From: Hydrogenophaga sp. PBL-H3 | Lineage (GTDB): Bacteria; Pseudomonadota; Gammaproteobacteria; Burkholderiales; Burkholderiaceae_C | NCBI RefSeq assembly: GCF_010104355.1 | Contig: NZ_CP044972.1 | Span: 2,294,001 to 2,358,000, forward strand | Direction of reading: 5' to 3' | DNA: 64,000 nucleotides | Shown: positions 1 through 8,892 of the stretch, one piece after another | How the letters are laid out: each line of letters starts with the position of its first letter | Position numbering within the stretch: the first letter of the stretch is position 1 | Notes under the pieces: generated by a model | The model's input: the letters and a program-made list of their open reading frames with translations, nothing else | The model's database searches: none | Told to the model about the DNA's origin: nothing | Made by a program: the position numbers and the translations under genes

Positions 1-1
1 C

Positions 2-223
2 AGCCGCTTCATCGACCTGATCCGCGAGGTGACGGTGGGCAAGACGCTGCTGACCGTGGAGCACGACATGGGTGTGGTGTTCGGCCTGGCCGATCGCATC
101 GCGGTGGTGGTGTACGGCGAGGTGATCGCCTTCGACACGCCTGAAGCGGTGCGCGCCAATCCGCGTGTTCAAGAAGCCTATCTGGGCTCGGTGCTGGCGG
201 ATCAACAGGCGGCAGGCCACTGA
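2..223 (+). CDS. livG: LivG-type ABC transporter ATP-binding protein, C-terminal fragment
   Basis: Only the last ~73 codons are inside the window; the reading frame is open to the left edge. The visible part has the post-Walker-B region of an ABC ATPase: a TVEHDM segment with the switch histidine, then LADRIAVVVYGEVIAFDTP and a tail of the form VQEAYLGS. That tail is typical of the LivG subunit of branched-chain amino-acid (HAAT) importers, which hydrolyses ATP on the inner face of the membrane. The next gene, 9 bp downstream, is a LivF-type ATPase, as expected for a livFGHMJ-style operon. Substrate could be amino acids, urea or another carboxylate; the adjoining acyl-CoA genes do not settle it. 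Confidence 0.85.
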   Translation, partial: SRFIDLIREVTVGKTLLTVEHDMGVVFGLADRIAVVVYGEVIAFDTPEAVRANPRVQEAYLGSVLADQQAAGH

Positions 224-232
224 GGACACACC

Positions 233-928
233 ATGCTTGAACTACAAGACCTTCACGCCTACTACGGCAAAAGCCACGTGCTGCACGGGGTGCAGTTTTC
301 GGTCGGCAAGGGCGAGATCGTGGCGCTGCTCGGGCGCAACGGCTCGGGCCGCTCCACCACCGCCAAGGCCATCATGGGCCTGGTGGAGGCCACTGGCAGC
401 GTCAACTGGCAGGGCAAGCCCATCCTGGGCAAAAAGCCGTTCGAGATCGCCCACCTGGGCATCGGCCACGTGCCGGAAAACCGCGACATCTTCCCCAAGC
501 TCACCGTGCACCAGAACCTGCTGCTCGGCCAGAAAGGCAAGGGCATCGGCGCGCGCTGGAGCTTCGACGACATGTACGCCATGTTCCCGCGCCTGAAAGA
601 GCGCGAACACACCGAGGCCGGCGTGCTCTCGGGCGGCGAGCAGCAGATGCTCACGCTGTGCCGCACCCTCATGGGTGACCCCGATCTCATCATCATCGAC
701 GAGCCCACCGAGGGCCTGGCGCCCAAGATCGTGGAGCTGGTGGCCGAGTACCTGCAAAAGCTGAAAAGCCGGGGCGTCTCAGTGCTGCTGATCGAGCAGA
801 AGCTCACCATTGCGCTCAGCATTTCCGACCGTGTGCTGGTCATGGGGCACGGCAGCATCGTGTTTCAAGGCACGCCGGAAACACTTCGCGCCGATTCCCA
901 GGTGCGCAAGGAATGGCTGGAAGTCTGA
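233..928 (+). CDS. livF: LivF-type ABC transporter ATP-binding protein (Arg in Walker A)
   Basis: A 231-residue ABC ATPase of the length usual for LivF, the second ATPase of branched-chain amino-acid importers. The ABC signature LSGGEQ is at residues 132-137 and Walker B LIIIDE at 152-157, followed by PTEGLAP, the LivF hallmark. The Walker A loop at 34-42 reads GRNGSGRST, so the normally invariant lysine (position 40) is arginine; the codon is an unambiguous cgc. The rest of the protein looks intact, so either this subunit has lowered ATPase activity or the family tolerates Arg here. ATG start at 233, nine bases after the livG stop. Confidence 0.9.
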   Translation: MLELQDLHAYYGKSHVLHGVQFSVGKGEIVALLGRNGSGRSTTAKAIMGLVEATGSVNWQGKPILGKKPFEIAHLGIGHVPENRDIFPKLTVHQNLLLGQKGKGIGARWSFDDMYAMFPRLKEREHTEAGVLSGGEQQMLTLCRTLMGDPDLIIIDEPTEGLAPKIVELVAEYLQKLKSRGVSVLLIEQKLTIALSISDRVLVMGHGSIVFQGTPETLRADSQVRKEWLEV

Positions 929-994
929 GCACGCCACAGCCTGACTCGCTGGCGACAAGAGGCCCTTGCGGCAGCGCAGCAAGTTCCTAGAATC

Positions 995-1006
995 GAACGA
1001 TCGTTC
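995..1006. promoter_or_regulatory. perfect 12-bp palindrome, probable TetR-type operator
   Basis: GAACGATCGTTC is its own reverse complement. It lies 71 bp before the start of the hydratase/dehydrogenase gene, in the only sizeable gap ahead of the acyl-CoA cluster. Palindromes of this size and AT/CG pattern are typical operators for TetR-family regulators of fatty-acid degradation. No TetR gene is present in the window, so the regulator is unidentified and the assignment is inference. Confidence 0.5.
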
Positions 1007-1076
1007 TTTTTCAAGAAGAACATCACAGTCAACGCCCTCGGGGCACCCGTTTTCCGCCAACAACGAAGGAGATTCC

Positions 1077-3191
1077 ATGACCGCTGAGTACCAGGTCCAC
1101 GGCGATGTGGCCGTCATCACCATGAACAACCCGCCGGTCAACGGCCTGGGGCTCTCCACCCGCCAGGGCATTGCCGCCGGTCTGGAGAAGGCAGAAGCCG
1201 ATCCGGCCGTGAAGTCCATCGTGATCACCGGTGCCGGCAAGGCGTTTTCGGGCGGTGCCGACATCCGTGAGTTCGGTTCCCCCAAGGCGCTGGCCGAACC
1301 CAACCTGCTCTCCGTCATCCTGGCGGTGGAAAACACCTCCAAGCCCGTCATCGCCGCCATCCACAGCGTGTGCATGGGCGGTGGCCTGGAGCTGGCCCTG
1401 GGCTGCCACTACCGCATTGCCGCACCCGGCACCAACGTGGCACTGCCCGAGGTGAAGCTGGGCCTGATCCCCGGTGCCGGCGGCACCCAGCGCCTGCCGC
1501 GCGCCCTGGGTGTGGAGCCCGCGCTCAACATGATCGTGAGCGGCGAACCGGTCAAGAGCGAGATGCTCGCCATGCTGCCGGGCCAGAAGCTGTTCGACAA
1601 GATGGCCGCATCGGCCGAGAGCCTGTCCGAGGAAGCCCTGGCCCTGGCGCGCGAGATGGCCGCCAAACACGCCGACGGCAGCGCACTGCCCAAGGTGCGC
1701 AACCTGCCATGCAAACACCCGCTGGGCGATGCGTACTTTGCCTTTGCGCGCAACATGGTCAAGGGCATGTCGAAGAACTTCCCCGCGCCCGCCAAGTGCG
1801 TGGACGCGGTGGAAGCCGCGACGAAAAAGAAGTTTGACGACGGCATGGCCTTCGAGCGCGAAATCTTCATCAACCTGATGTGGACGCCCGAGTGCCGTGC
1901 GCTGCGCCACCTGTTCACGGCCGAACGCGCCGCGAGCAAGATTCCCGACGTGCCGGAAGACACGCCCAAGCGCGAGATCGCCTCGGTCGCCGTCATCGGT
2001 GCGGGCACCATGGGTGGCGGCATCTCCATGAACTTTCTGAACGCCGGCATCCCGGTGAAGATCCTCGAGATGAAGCAGGACGCGCTGGACCGCGGCATCG
2101 CGACCATCCGCAAGAACTACGAAGCGCAAGTCAAGAAGGGCAAGCTCAAGCAGGACAAGTACGAGCAGCGCATGGCGCTCTTGAGCACCACGCTGAGCTA
2201 TGACGACATCGGCTCGGCCGACCTGGTGATCGAGGCCGTGTTCGAAGAGATCGGCGTGAAGGAAGCGGTGTTCAAGGAGCTCGACCGCGTGATGAAGCCG
2301 GGCGCGATCCTGGCCAGCAATACCTCCACGCTGGACGTCAACAAGATTGCTTCGTTCACCCAGCGCCCACAAGACGTGGTGGGCCTGCACTTCTTCAGCC
2401 CGGCCAACGTGATGAAGCTGCTGGAAGTGGTGCGCGGCGAGAAGACCGCCAAGGACGTGATGGCCACCGTCATGACCGTGGCCAAGAAGATCAAGAAGAC
2501 CGCGGTGGTCTCCGGCGTGTGCGACGGCTTCATCGGCAACCGCATGATCGAGCAGTACGGCCGCCAGGGCGGCTTCCTGCTCGACGAAGGCTGCACGCCC
2601 GAGCAGGTGGACAAGGCGATGGAGAAGTTCGGCATGGCCATGGGCCCGTTCCGCATGGGCGACCTGGCCGGCAACGACATCGGCTGGGCGATCCGCAAGC
2701 GCCGCTACCAGGAAAAGCCGGACATGAAGTACAGCAAGACCGCCGACCTGCTGTGTGAGAAGGGCCGCTACGGCCAGAAGACCGGCGCCGGCTGGTACGA
2801 CTACGTGCCGGGCAAGCGCGACGCGATCCCGAACGCCGAGGTGGTGAAGATGATCGAGGACCACCGCAAGACGCTGGGCATCACACCGCGCAAGATTTCG
2901 GATGAGGAGATCGTGCAGCGCCTGGTGTACGCGCTGGTGAACGAGGCCGCGCACATCCTGGAAGAGGGCATTGCCAACAAGGCCAGCGACATCGACGTGG
3001 TCTACATCTTCGGCTACGGCTTCCCCGCGCACCGCGGCGGCCCGATGATTTACGCCGACACGGTGGGCCTGTTCAACGTGGTGCAGAGCATGAAGCGCTT
3101 TGCCAAGAATCCGCTGGACGACGCGAAATTCTGGGAGCCAGCGCCCTTGTTGGCCCGATTGGTCGCCGAAGGCAAGACCTTCAACGCCTGA
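1077..3191 (+). CDS. bifunctional enoyl-CoA hydratase / 3-hydroxyacyl-CoA dehydrogenase
   Basis: A 704-residue multifunctional beta-oxidation enzyme. The N-terminal crotonase half has the oxyanion-hole segment FSGGAD (57-62) and the two catalytic glutamates, E105 in GGGLE and E125 in [14 protein letters not shown]. The dehydrogenase half begins near residue 304 with the NAD-binding GAGTMG loop (308-313) and has the HFFSP motif with catalytic His438. It therefore hydrates trans-2-enoyl-CoA and oxidises the 3-hydroxyacyl-CoA with NAD. Start chosen at the ATG preceded by GAAGGAG; the frame is open further upstream but through the operator region. The thiolase that completes the spiral follows 34 bp later. 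FadJ/FadB-like; chain-length preference unknown. Confidence 0.93.
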   Translation: MTAEYQVHGDVAVITMNNPPVNGLGLSTRQGIAAGLEKAEADPAVKSIVITGAGKAFSGGADIREFGSPKALAEPNLLSVILAVENTSKPVIAAIHSVCMGGGLELALGCHYRIAAPGTNVALPEVKLGLIPGAGGTQRLPRALGVEPALNMIVSGEPVKSEMLAMLPGQKLFDKMAASAESLSEEALALAREMAAKHADGSALPKVRNLPCKHPLGDAYFAFARNMVKGMSKNFPAPAKCVDAVEAATKKKFDDGMAFEREIFINLMWTPECRALRHLFTAERAASKIPDVPEDTPKREIASVAVIGAGTMGGGISMNFLNAGIPVKILEMKQDALDRGIATIRKNYEAQVKKGKLKQDKYEQRMALLSTTLSYDDIGSADLVIEAVFEEIGVKEAVFKELDRVMKPGAILASNTSTLDVNKIASFTQRPQDVVGLHFFSPANVMKLLEVVRGEKTAKDVMATVMTVAKKIKKTAVVSGVCDGFIGNRMIEQYGRQGGFLLDEGCTPEQVDKAMEKFGMAMGPFRMGDLAGNDIGWAIRKRRYQEKPDMKYSKTADLLCEKGRYGQKTGAGWYDYVPGKRDAIPNAEVVKMIEDHRKTLGITPRKISDEEIVQRLVYALVNEAAHILEEGIANKASDIDVVYIFGYGFPAHRGGPMIYADTVGLFNVVQSMKRFAKNPLDDAKFWEPAPLLARLVAEGKTFNA

Positions 3192-3225
3192 CCCCACAGC
3201 ACAAGACCGAACAGGAGAACATTTC

Positions 3226-4401
3226 ATGACCAACGCCGTCATCGTTTCCACCGCCCGCACCCCCCTGGCCAAGAGCTGGAAGGGCGCCTTCAACATGACC
3301 CACGGTGCCACCCTCGGTGGCCACGCGGTGCAGCACGCGGTTGCCCGCGCCGGCATCGAAGCCGCCGAAGTGGACGACGTCATCATGGGTTGCGCCAACC
3401 CCGAGGGCGCCACCGGCGCCAACATCGCGCGCCAGATCGCGCTGCGCGCCGGCCTGCCCATCACCACCTCGGGCATGACGGTCAACCGTTTCTGCTCGTC
3501 CGGCCTGCAGACCATCGCCATGGCCGCGCAACGCATCATCGCGGGCGAAGGCGATGTGTATGTGGCCGGTGGCGTGGAGAGCATCTCCTGCGTGCAGCAG
3601 GAAATGAACACCCACATGCTGGCCGACCCGTGGCTCGCGAAGAACAAGCCCGAGATCTACTGGAACATGCTGCAGACCGCTGAGCAGGTGGCCAAGCGCT
3701 ACGGCATCGGCCGCGACGCCATGGACGAGTACGGCGCCGCCAGCCAGCAAAAGGCCACGGCAGCACTCGAAGCCGGCCTGTTCAAGGCCGAGATCGCCCC
3801 CATCACCGTGACCGCCGGCGTGGCCGACAAGGTCATGGGTCTGACGACCAAGCAGGTGACGGTGGAGAACGACGAAGGCATCCGCGCCGGCACCACGTTT
3901 GAAGGCATCCACGGCCTGCGCTCCGCGCTGCCGGGCGGCCTGGTCTCGGCCGGCAACGCCAGCCAGTTCAGCGACGGCGGCGGCGCCTGCGTGCTGATGA
4001 ACGAAACCCTGGCCGAGAAGCGTGGCCTGACCCCGCTGGGCCGTTTCCTCGGCTTCGCGGTGGCGGGTTGCGAGCCTGACGAGATGGGCATCGGCCCGGT
4101 GTTCGCCATCCCCAAGGTGCTCGCGCGCCTGGGCCTCAAAGTGAGCGACATCGACCTGTGGGAACTCAACGAAGCCTTCGCGGTGCAGGTGATCTACTGC
4201 CGCGACAAGCTGGGCATTCCGGGCGACCGGCTCAACGTCAACGGCGGCGCCATTGCGGTGGGCCACCCCTACGGCGTGTCGGGCCAGCGCCTGACCGGCC
4301 ACGCGCTGATCGAAGGCAAGCGCCGTGGCGCCAAACGTGTCGTGGTCACCATGTGCATCGGCGGCGGCATGGGCGCCGCTGGTGTGTTCGAAGTTCTTTG
4401 A
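3226..4401 (+). CDS. acetyl-CoA C-acyltransferase (thiolase)
   Basis: A 391-residue thiolase, the standard length. It has the acyl-accepting cysteine C90 in NRFCSSG, the active-site His347 in GHPYGVSG and the second cysteine C377 in [10 protein letters not shown]. It cleaves 3-ketoacyl-CoA to acetyl-CoA and a shortened acyl-CoA in the cytoplasm. The GHPYGVSG form suggests a degradative FadA/PaaJ-like enzyme rather than a biosynthetic acetoacetyl-CoA thiolase, but this is not decisive. ATG at 3226 follows CAGGAGAA. It is sandwiched between the bifunctional dehydrogenase and an acyl-CoA dehydrogenase, so all four beta-oxidation steps are encoded side by side. Confidence 0.93.
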   Translation: MTNAVIVSTARTPLAKSWKGAFNMTHGATLGGHAVQHAVARAGIEAAEVDDVIMGCANPEGATGANIARQIALRAGLPITTSGMTVNRFCSSGLQTIAMAAQRIIAGEGDVYVAGGVESISCVQQEMNTHMLADPWLAKNKPEIYWNMLQTAEQVAKRYGIGRDAMDEYGAASQQKATAALEAGLFKAEIAPITVTAGVADKVMGLTTKQVTVENDEGIRAGTTFEGIHGLRSALPGGLVSAGNASQFSDGGGACVLMNETLAEKRGLTPLGRFLGFAVAGCEPDEMGIGPVFAIPKVLARLGLKVSDIDLWELNEAFAVQVIYCRDKLGIPGDRLNVNGGAIAVGHPYGVSGQRLTGHALIEGKRRGAKRVVVTMCIGGGMGAAGVFEVL

Positions 4402-4415
4402 CACCGGGGCGCACC

Positions 4416-6239
4416 ATGACTTTGCGCCCGACCGTCGACTTCCTGCTGCACGACTGGCTGCACGTCGAGACGCTGCAGCAGCGTGAGCGTTTCGCGGACC
4501 ACAGCCGCGAAACGTTCGACGCGGTGCTCGACACCTGCGAGCGCATTGCGCGCGAGAAGTACGCACCGTTCAACCGGCTGGTGGACACACAAGAGCCGCA
4601 CTTCGACGGCGAGCGCGTGATCCTGCCGCAGGCCACGCACGATGCGCAAAAGGCCTACGCGGCCTCGGGCATGCTGAGCGCCGCGCAGGACTACGAGGTG
4701 GGCGGCATGCAGCTGCCCTACACGGTGGAGGCTGCGGCCAACGCGTTCTTTGCCATGGCTTCGGTCAGCATCGGCAGCGGCATGCTCACCACCGGCAACG
4801 CCAACCTGCTCATGGTGCATGGCACCGACGCGCAGAAGCGGGTTTTTGCGCTCAACGAGTTCAGCGGCCGTTTCTCGGGGACCATGTGCCTGTCGGAGCC
4901 GCAGGCCGGCTCCAGCTTGAGCGACGTGTCCACCCGCGCCGTGCCCGACGGTGCCGACTTCGCCGACGATCCGCTGGGCCCGCGCTACCGGCTCAAGGGC
5001 AACAAGATGTGGATCTCGGCCGGCGAGCACGAGTTGACCGAGAACATCATCCACCTGGTGCTGGCCAAGATTCCGGATGAACACGGCAAGCTCGTGCCCG
5101 GCACGCGCGGCATCTCGCTGTTCATCGTGCCCAAGAAGATCGTGAACATCGCCGGTGAGTTGACCGGCGAGCGCAACGACGTGGCGCTGGCCGGGCTCAA
5201 CCACAAATGCGGCTGGCGCGGCACCACCAACACGCTGCTGAACTTTGGCGAAGGCAAGTACCCGGTCGGCGGCGAGGCCGGTGCTGTCGGCTACCTCGTG
5301 GGGCAGGCGGGCAAGGGCCTGCACTGCATGTTCCACATGATGAACGAGGCCCGCATCGGCGTGGGCATGGCGGCCACCATGCTGGGCATGGCGGGTTATC
5401 TCGCGAGCCTGGACTACGCCAAAAACCGCCCGCAGGGCCGCCCCATGGGGCCGGCCGGCAAAGACCCCGCCCAGCCGCCCGTGCGCATCATTGAACACGC
5501 CGACGTGAAACGCATGCTGCTCGCGCAGAAGTCGTATTGCGAAGGTGCGTTGGCGCTGGAGCTGTACTGCGCGCGTCTGGTGGATGAGCAGCACACAGCC
5601 GAAGCGGCCGCGGCCGACGACGCGCGCTTGCTGCTCGAGGTGCTCACGCCCATTGCGAAAAGCTGGCCGAGCGAGTGGTGCCTGGAAGCGAACAGCCTGG
5701 CCATCCAGATCCATGGCGGCTATGGCTACACGCGTGACTTTCCGGTGGAGCAGTACTGGCGCGACAACCGCCTGAACATGATCCACGAGGGCACACACGG
5801 CATCCAGGCCATGGACCTGCTGGGCCGCAAGGTGCTGATGGAAGGTGGCAAGGGCCTCACGCTGCTGGCGGGGCGAATCAACGACACGATCCAGCGCGCC
5901 CTCCACGTGCCCGAGTTCGCCGCACACGCCAACGCGCTGGGCCTGGCGCTCGCGCAGGTGGGGGCCGCCACCCAGGCCGCGTGGTCCACGGGCGAGCCCA
6001 CCGACGCGCTGGCCAACGCCGTGCCGTATCTGCAGGCCTTTGGCCACACGGTGCTGGCCTGGGTGTGGCTCGATGTGGCACTGGCCGCACACGGCGCGCC
6101 CGACTCGGCTGCGCGCACCGGGCGCCTCGCCGCCATGCGTTTCTTCTTCCACTACGAGCTGCCGAAGATCGGCGCCTGGCTGCAGGTGGTGAGCAGCCGC
6201 GACCAGACCTGCGCCGCGCTGCCCGAGGAGGCGTTCTGA
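4416..6239 (+). CDS. acyl-CoA dehydrogenase, ~600-residue type
   Basis: A 607-residue FAD-dependent acyl-CoA dehydrogenase of the long family that carries an extra C-terminal domain (about residues 470-607). Visible motifs are MCLSEPQAGSS in the middle domain, the substrate/flavin segment NEARIGVG, IQIHGGYGYTRDFPVEQYWRD (split here: HGGYGYTRDF then PVEQYWRD) and IHEGTHGIQAMD, where E458 is the probable catalytic base. Enzymes of this subfamily act on medium/long or sulfur-containing acyl-CoAs; substrate cannot be read from sequence. Its stop codon overlaps the next start (TGATG), which suggests translational coupling. Confidence 0.92.
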   Translation: MTLRPTVDFLLHDWLHVETLQQRERFADHSRETFDAVLDTCERIAREKYAPFNRLVDTQEPHFDGERVILPQATHDAQKAYAASGMLSAAQDYEVGGMQLPYTVEAAANAFFAMASVSIGSGMLTTGNANLLMVHGTDAQKRVFALNEFSGRFSGTMCLSEPQAGSSLSDVSTRAVPDGADFADDPLGPRYRLKGNKMWISAGEHELTENIIHLVLAKIPDEHGKLVPGTRGISLFIVPKKIVNIAGELTGERNDVALAGLNHKCGWRGTTNTLLNFGEGKYPVGGEAGAVGYLVGQAGKGLHCMFHMMNEARIGVGMAATMLGMAGYLASLDYAKNRPQGRPMGPAGKDPAQPPVRIIEHADVKRMLLAQKSYCEGALALELYCARLVDEQHTAEAAAADDARLLLEVLTPIAKSWPSEWCLEANSLAIQIHGGYGYTRDFPVEQYWRDNRLNMIHEGTHGIQAMDLLGRKVLMEGGKGLTLLAGRINDTIQRALHVPEFAAHANALGLALAQVGAATQAAWSTGEPTDALANAVPYLQAFGHTVLAWVWLDVALAAHGAPDSAARTGRLAAMRFFFHYELPKIGAWLQVVSSRDQTCAALPEEAF

Positions 6240-6541
6240 TGCTGCACCACATCGTGATGTGGAAGATCAAGGACCTGGGCGCCGAGGGCAACAAGGCCGC
6301 CAACATCGCCCAGGCCAAGGCCTTGCTCGATGCCTGTGCCCACCTGGTGCCCGGCATCGAGCGCTTTGACGTGGCCACGGCCCAGCCCGGCCTGGAGGGC
6401 ACCTACGACCTGGTGCTCAACAGCAGCTTCACCGACCGCGCAGCGCTCGCGGCCTATCAGACACACCCTTCGCATGTGGCGCTGAAGCCTTTCATGAGAA
6501 AAGTGGTTCTCGAACGTCAGTGCATGGACTTCGAGACCTGA
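6239..6541 (+). CDS. Dabb (stress-response alpha/beta barrel) domain protein
   Basis: A 100-residue protein beginning MLHHIVMWKIKD, the standard opening of the dimeric alpha/beta-barrel (Dabb) family, and continuing with an LVPGIERFDV strand and a YQTHPSHVALKPF segment that match the domain ends. Dabb proteins form small dimeric ferredoxin-like barrels; a few are cyclases but most have no assigned reaction. It is translationally coupled to the acyl-CoA dehydrogenase by a one-base overlap, so a role linked to acyl-CoA turnover is likely but unproven. Confidence 0.85.
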   Translation: MLHHIVMWKIKDLGAEGNKAANIAQAKALLDACAHLVPGIERFDVATAQPGLEGTYDLVLNSSFTDRAALAAYQTHPSHVALKPFMRKVVLERQCMDFET

Positions 6542-6568
6542 GCGTCTGACGCGCTGCCCCCATCCCGA

Positions 6569-6589
6569 CCCTCCCCCAGCGGGGGAGGG
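6569..6589. repeat. GC-rich intergenic hairpin
   Basis: CCCTCCCCC-AGC-GGGGGAGGG forms a perfect 9-bp stem with a 3-base loop in the 72-bp gap before the SDR gene. No T-run follows, so it is not a classic terminator; it may be an mRNA-stabilising or REP-like element inside the operon. Confidence 0.7.
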
Positions 6590-6613
6590 AGCTTGAAACC
6601 AGGAGACATGAAC

Positions 6614-7405
6614 ATGACCCGAACCATCCACCAACTCTTCGACCTCAAGGGCAAGACCGCCCTCATCACCGGCGGCTCGCGCGGCCTGGGCCTGCAGATG
6701 GCCCATGCGCTGGGTGAAGCGGGCGCCCGCGTGGTGATCAGCTCTCGCAAGGCCGACGATCTGGAAGCCGCCACCGCCGAGCTGCAGGCCGCCAACATCG
6801 ACGCCCGCTGGATCGCCGCTGATTGCTCGAAGGAAGAAGACATCCAGCGCCTGGCCGACGAGAGCTTGCAGCGCCTGGGCGACATCGACATCCTGATCAA
6901 CAACGCTGGCGCCGCCTGGGGCGCGCCCGCCGAAGACCACCCGGTGGACGCGTGGGACAAGGTGATGAACCTCAACGTGCGCAGCTACTTCATCCTGAGC
7001 CAGATCGTGGCCAAGCGCAGCATGATCGCGCGCAAAAGCGGCAGCATCATCAACACCGCATCGATTGCCGGCCTGGGTGGCAACCCGCGCGACATGAAGA
7101 CCATTGCCTACAACACCTCCAAGGGTGCGGTGATCAACTTCACCCGCGCACTGGCCGCCGAGTGGGGCGCACACGGCATCCGCGTCAACGCGATCTGCCC
7201 CGGCTTCTTCCCCAGCAAGATGACCATGGGCACGCTCAAGGCCATGGGCGAGGAGCGACTGGCCGCGCACGCGCCCTTGGGCCGCCTGGGCGACGACGAA
7301 GACCTGAAAGGCCTGACCTTGCTGTACGCAAGCGATGCCGGCAAACACATCACCGGCCAGTGGCTGGCGGTCGACGGTGGTGTGTCCATCATCACCGGAG
7401 GCTGA
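6614..7405 (+). CDS. SDR-family oxidoreductase
   Basis: A 263-residue classical short-chain dehydrogenase. The Rossmann loop is GGSRGLG near the N terminus, the NNAG strand motif follows, and the catalytic YxxxK is Tyr166-Lys170 (YNTSK). A C-terminal WLAVDGG motif completes the fold. It oxidises or reduces a hydroxyl/keto group with NAD(P)(H); its place in the cluster suggests a 3-hydroxyacyl-CoA or an alcohol intermediate. Three in-frame starts exist (TTG 6593, ATG 6608, ATG 6614); the last has the correct 8-base spacing from AGGAG and is chosen. Confidence 0.9.
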   Translation: MTRTIHQLFDLKGKTALITGGSRGLGLQMAHALGEAGARVVISSRKADDLEAATAELQAANIDARWIAADCSKEEDIQRLADESLQRLGDIDILINNAGAAWGAPAEDHPVDAWDKVMNLNVRSYFILSQIVAKRSMIARKSGSIINTASIAGLGGNPRDMKTIAYNTSKGAVINFTRALAAEWGAHGIRVNAICPGFFPSKMTMGTLKAMGEERLAAHAPLGRLGDDEDLKGLTLLYASDAGKHITGQWLAVDGGVSIITGG

Positions 7406-7412
7406 GCAGTTC

Positions 7413-7841
7413 ATGGAGTTTTCCGTTCGCATCCCCTTCGTCGAACTGCTCGGCTTCGAACTGCAACAGTTCGAAGGCGGCGAGGCGGAGATCGGCTTCA
7501 AGCCTTCCGATGACCACCTGAATTCCTTCGACGTGGTGCACGGCGGTGCGAGCATGACGCTGCTCGACGTGGTGATGGCGCACGCAGCGCGCTCGGTGCA
7601 GCCCGACATGGGCTGCGTGACCATCGAGATGAAGACCAGCTTCATGCGCGCAGCCAAGGGGCCGCTCACTGCCAAAGGCAAGCTGCTGCACCGCACTGCC
7701 ACCATGGCTTTCACCGAAGGCAGCATTTTTGACGCAGCGGGCAAGCTCTGCGCGCACGCCACCGGCACCTTCAAATTCGTCGCCCGGCTGCCGGTGGGCG
7801 CGGGCAGCGTCCAGCCCTTCAACCGCATTTCCACCGACTGA
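7413..7841 (+). CDS. PaaI-type hotdog thioesterase
   Basis: A 142-residue single hotdog-fold protein. The signature VVHGGASMTLLD (His43-Gly-Gly, Asp52) is that of the PaaI/YbgC-like acyl-CoA thioesterase group, in which the HGG loop binds the thioester and the Asp is catalytic. It probably releases CoA from stalled acyl-CoA intermediates. It starts 7 bp after the SDR stop, so the two are co-transcribed. Substrate is unknown. Confidence 0.88.
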   Translation: MEFSVRIPFVELLGFELQQFEGGEAEIGFKPSDDHLNSFDVVHGGASMTLLDVVMAHAARSVQPDMGCVTIEMKTSFMRAAKGPLTAKGKLLHRTATMAFTEGSIFDAAGKLCAHATGTFKFVARLPVGAGSVQPFNRISTD

Positions 7842-7859
7842 TTTCCAAGGAGACACACC

Positions 7860-8876
7860 ATGCCCACCAACCACCAGATCGTTCTCGACAACCGTCCCCA
7901 GGGCGAAGCCACCGTCGACAACTTCAAGCTCGTCACCATCGACACACCTGCGCTCAAGGACGGCCAGGTGCTGGTGCGTCACCACTTCCTGAGCCTGGAC
8001 CCGTACATGCGCGGGCGCATGAACGACAGCAAGAGCTACGCGGCTTCGCAGCCGCTGGGCGAGGTCATGATCGGCGGCACCGTGGGCGAGGTGGTCGAGT
8101 CCATGCACCCCAAGTTCAAGGCCGGTGACCAGGTCGTGGGCATGGGCGGCTGGCAGGAGTTCAGCGTGGTCGACGCCAACCAGGTCGGTGCCCTGCGCAA
8201 GGTCGACACCACGCATGTGCCGCTGTCGTATTACCTGGGTGCGGTCGGCATGCCCGGCGTGACCGCCTGGTACGGCCTGGTGAAGATCATCAACCCCAAG
8301 CCTGGCGACACCGTGGTGGTGAGCGCGGCCACCGGGGCGGTGGGCAGCGCCTTCGGTGCGCTGGCCAAGGCGCGCGGTTGCCGCGCGGTGGGCATCGCCG
8401 GCGGGCCCGACAAGTGCAAGTACGCGGTGGAAGAGCTCGGCTTTGACGCCTGCATCGACTACAAGCTGCACAAGGACGCTTACTCGTTGGCCAAAGCCTT
8501 GAAAGACGTGTGCCCCAAGGGCATCGACGGCTATTTCGAAAACGTCGGTGGCATGGTGCTGGATGCCGTGCTTCTGCGCATGAACGCCTTCGGCCGCATC
8601 GCCGTGTGCGGAATGATCGCCGGCTACGACGGCCAGCCACTGCCGCTGACCAACCCCGCGCTGATCCTGGTGAACCGTCTGAAGATCGAAGGCTTCATCG
8701 TCAGCGAGCACATGGAAGTCTGGCCCGAGGCCCTCGCCGAGCTGGGCACGCTGGTGGCCACCGGCAAACTGCGCCCGCGCGAAACCGTGGCCGAGGGTCT
8801 TGCCGCTGCACCCGAAGCTTTCATGGGGCTGCTCAAGGGCAAGAACTTCGGCAAACAACTCGTCAAGCTGATCTGA
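7860..8876 (+). CDS. NADP-dependent MDR oxidoreductase (prostaglandin-reductase/CurA-like)
   Basis: A 338-residue zinc-independent medium-chain dehydrogenase/reductase. The opening LDNRPQGEAT and the LSLDPYMRGRM segment are characteristic of the leukotriene B4 dehydrogenase / CurA branch, whose members reduce alpha,beta-unsaturated ketones or enones with NADPH. The cofactor loop AATGAVGS is near residues 156-163 and GIAGGPDKC follows the second strand, consistent with NADP. No structural or catalytic zinc cysteines are seen. Start ATG follows AAGGAGA at proper spacing. Confidence 0.88.
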   Translation: MPTNHQIVLDNRPQGEATVDNFKLVTIDTPALKDGQVLVRHHFLSLDPYMRGRMNDSKSYAASQPLGEVMIGGTVGEVVESMHPKFKAGDQVVGMGGWQEFSVVDANQVGALRKVDTTHVPLSYYLGAVGMPGVTAWYGLVKIINPKPGDTVVVSAATGAVGSAFGALAKARGCRAVGIAGGPDKCKYAVEELGFDACIDYKLHKDAYSLAKALKDVCPKGIDGYFENVGGMVLDAVLLRMNAFGRIAVCGMIAGYDGQPLPLTNPALILVNRLKIEGFIVSEHMEVWPEALAELGTLVATGKLRPRETVAEGLAAAPEAFMGLLKGKNFGKQLVKLI

Positions 8877-8892
8877 CCACCAGGAGGCCGGC

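Noticed and set aside
1029..3647. An 872-codon minus-strand ORF across the hydratase/dehydrogenase and thiolase genes
   Set aside because: Shadow of high-GC codon bias; the translation is rich in His, Gly, Arg and Val with no domain, while the plus strand holds complete motif-bearing enzymes.
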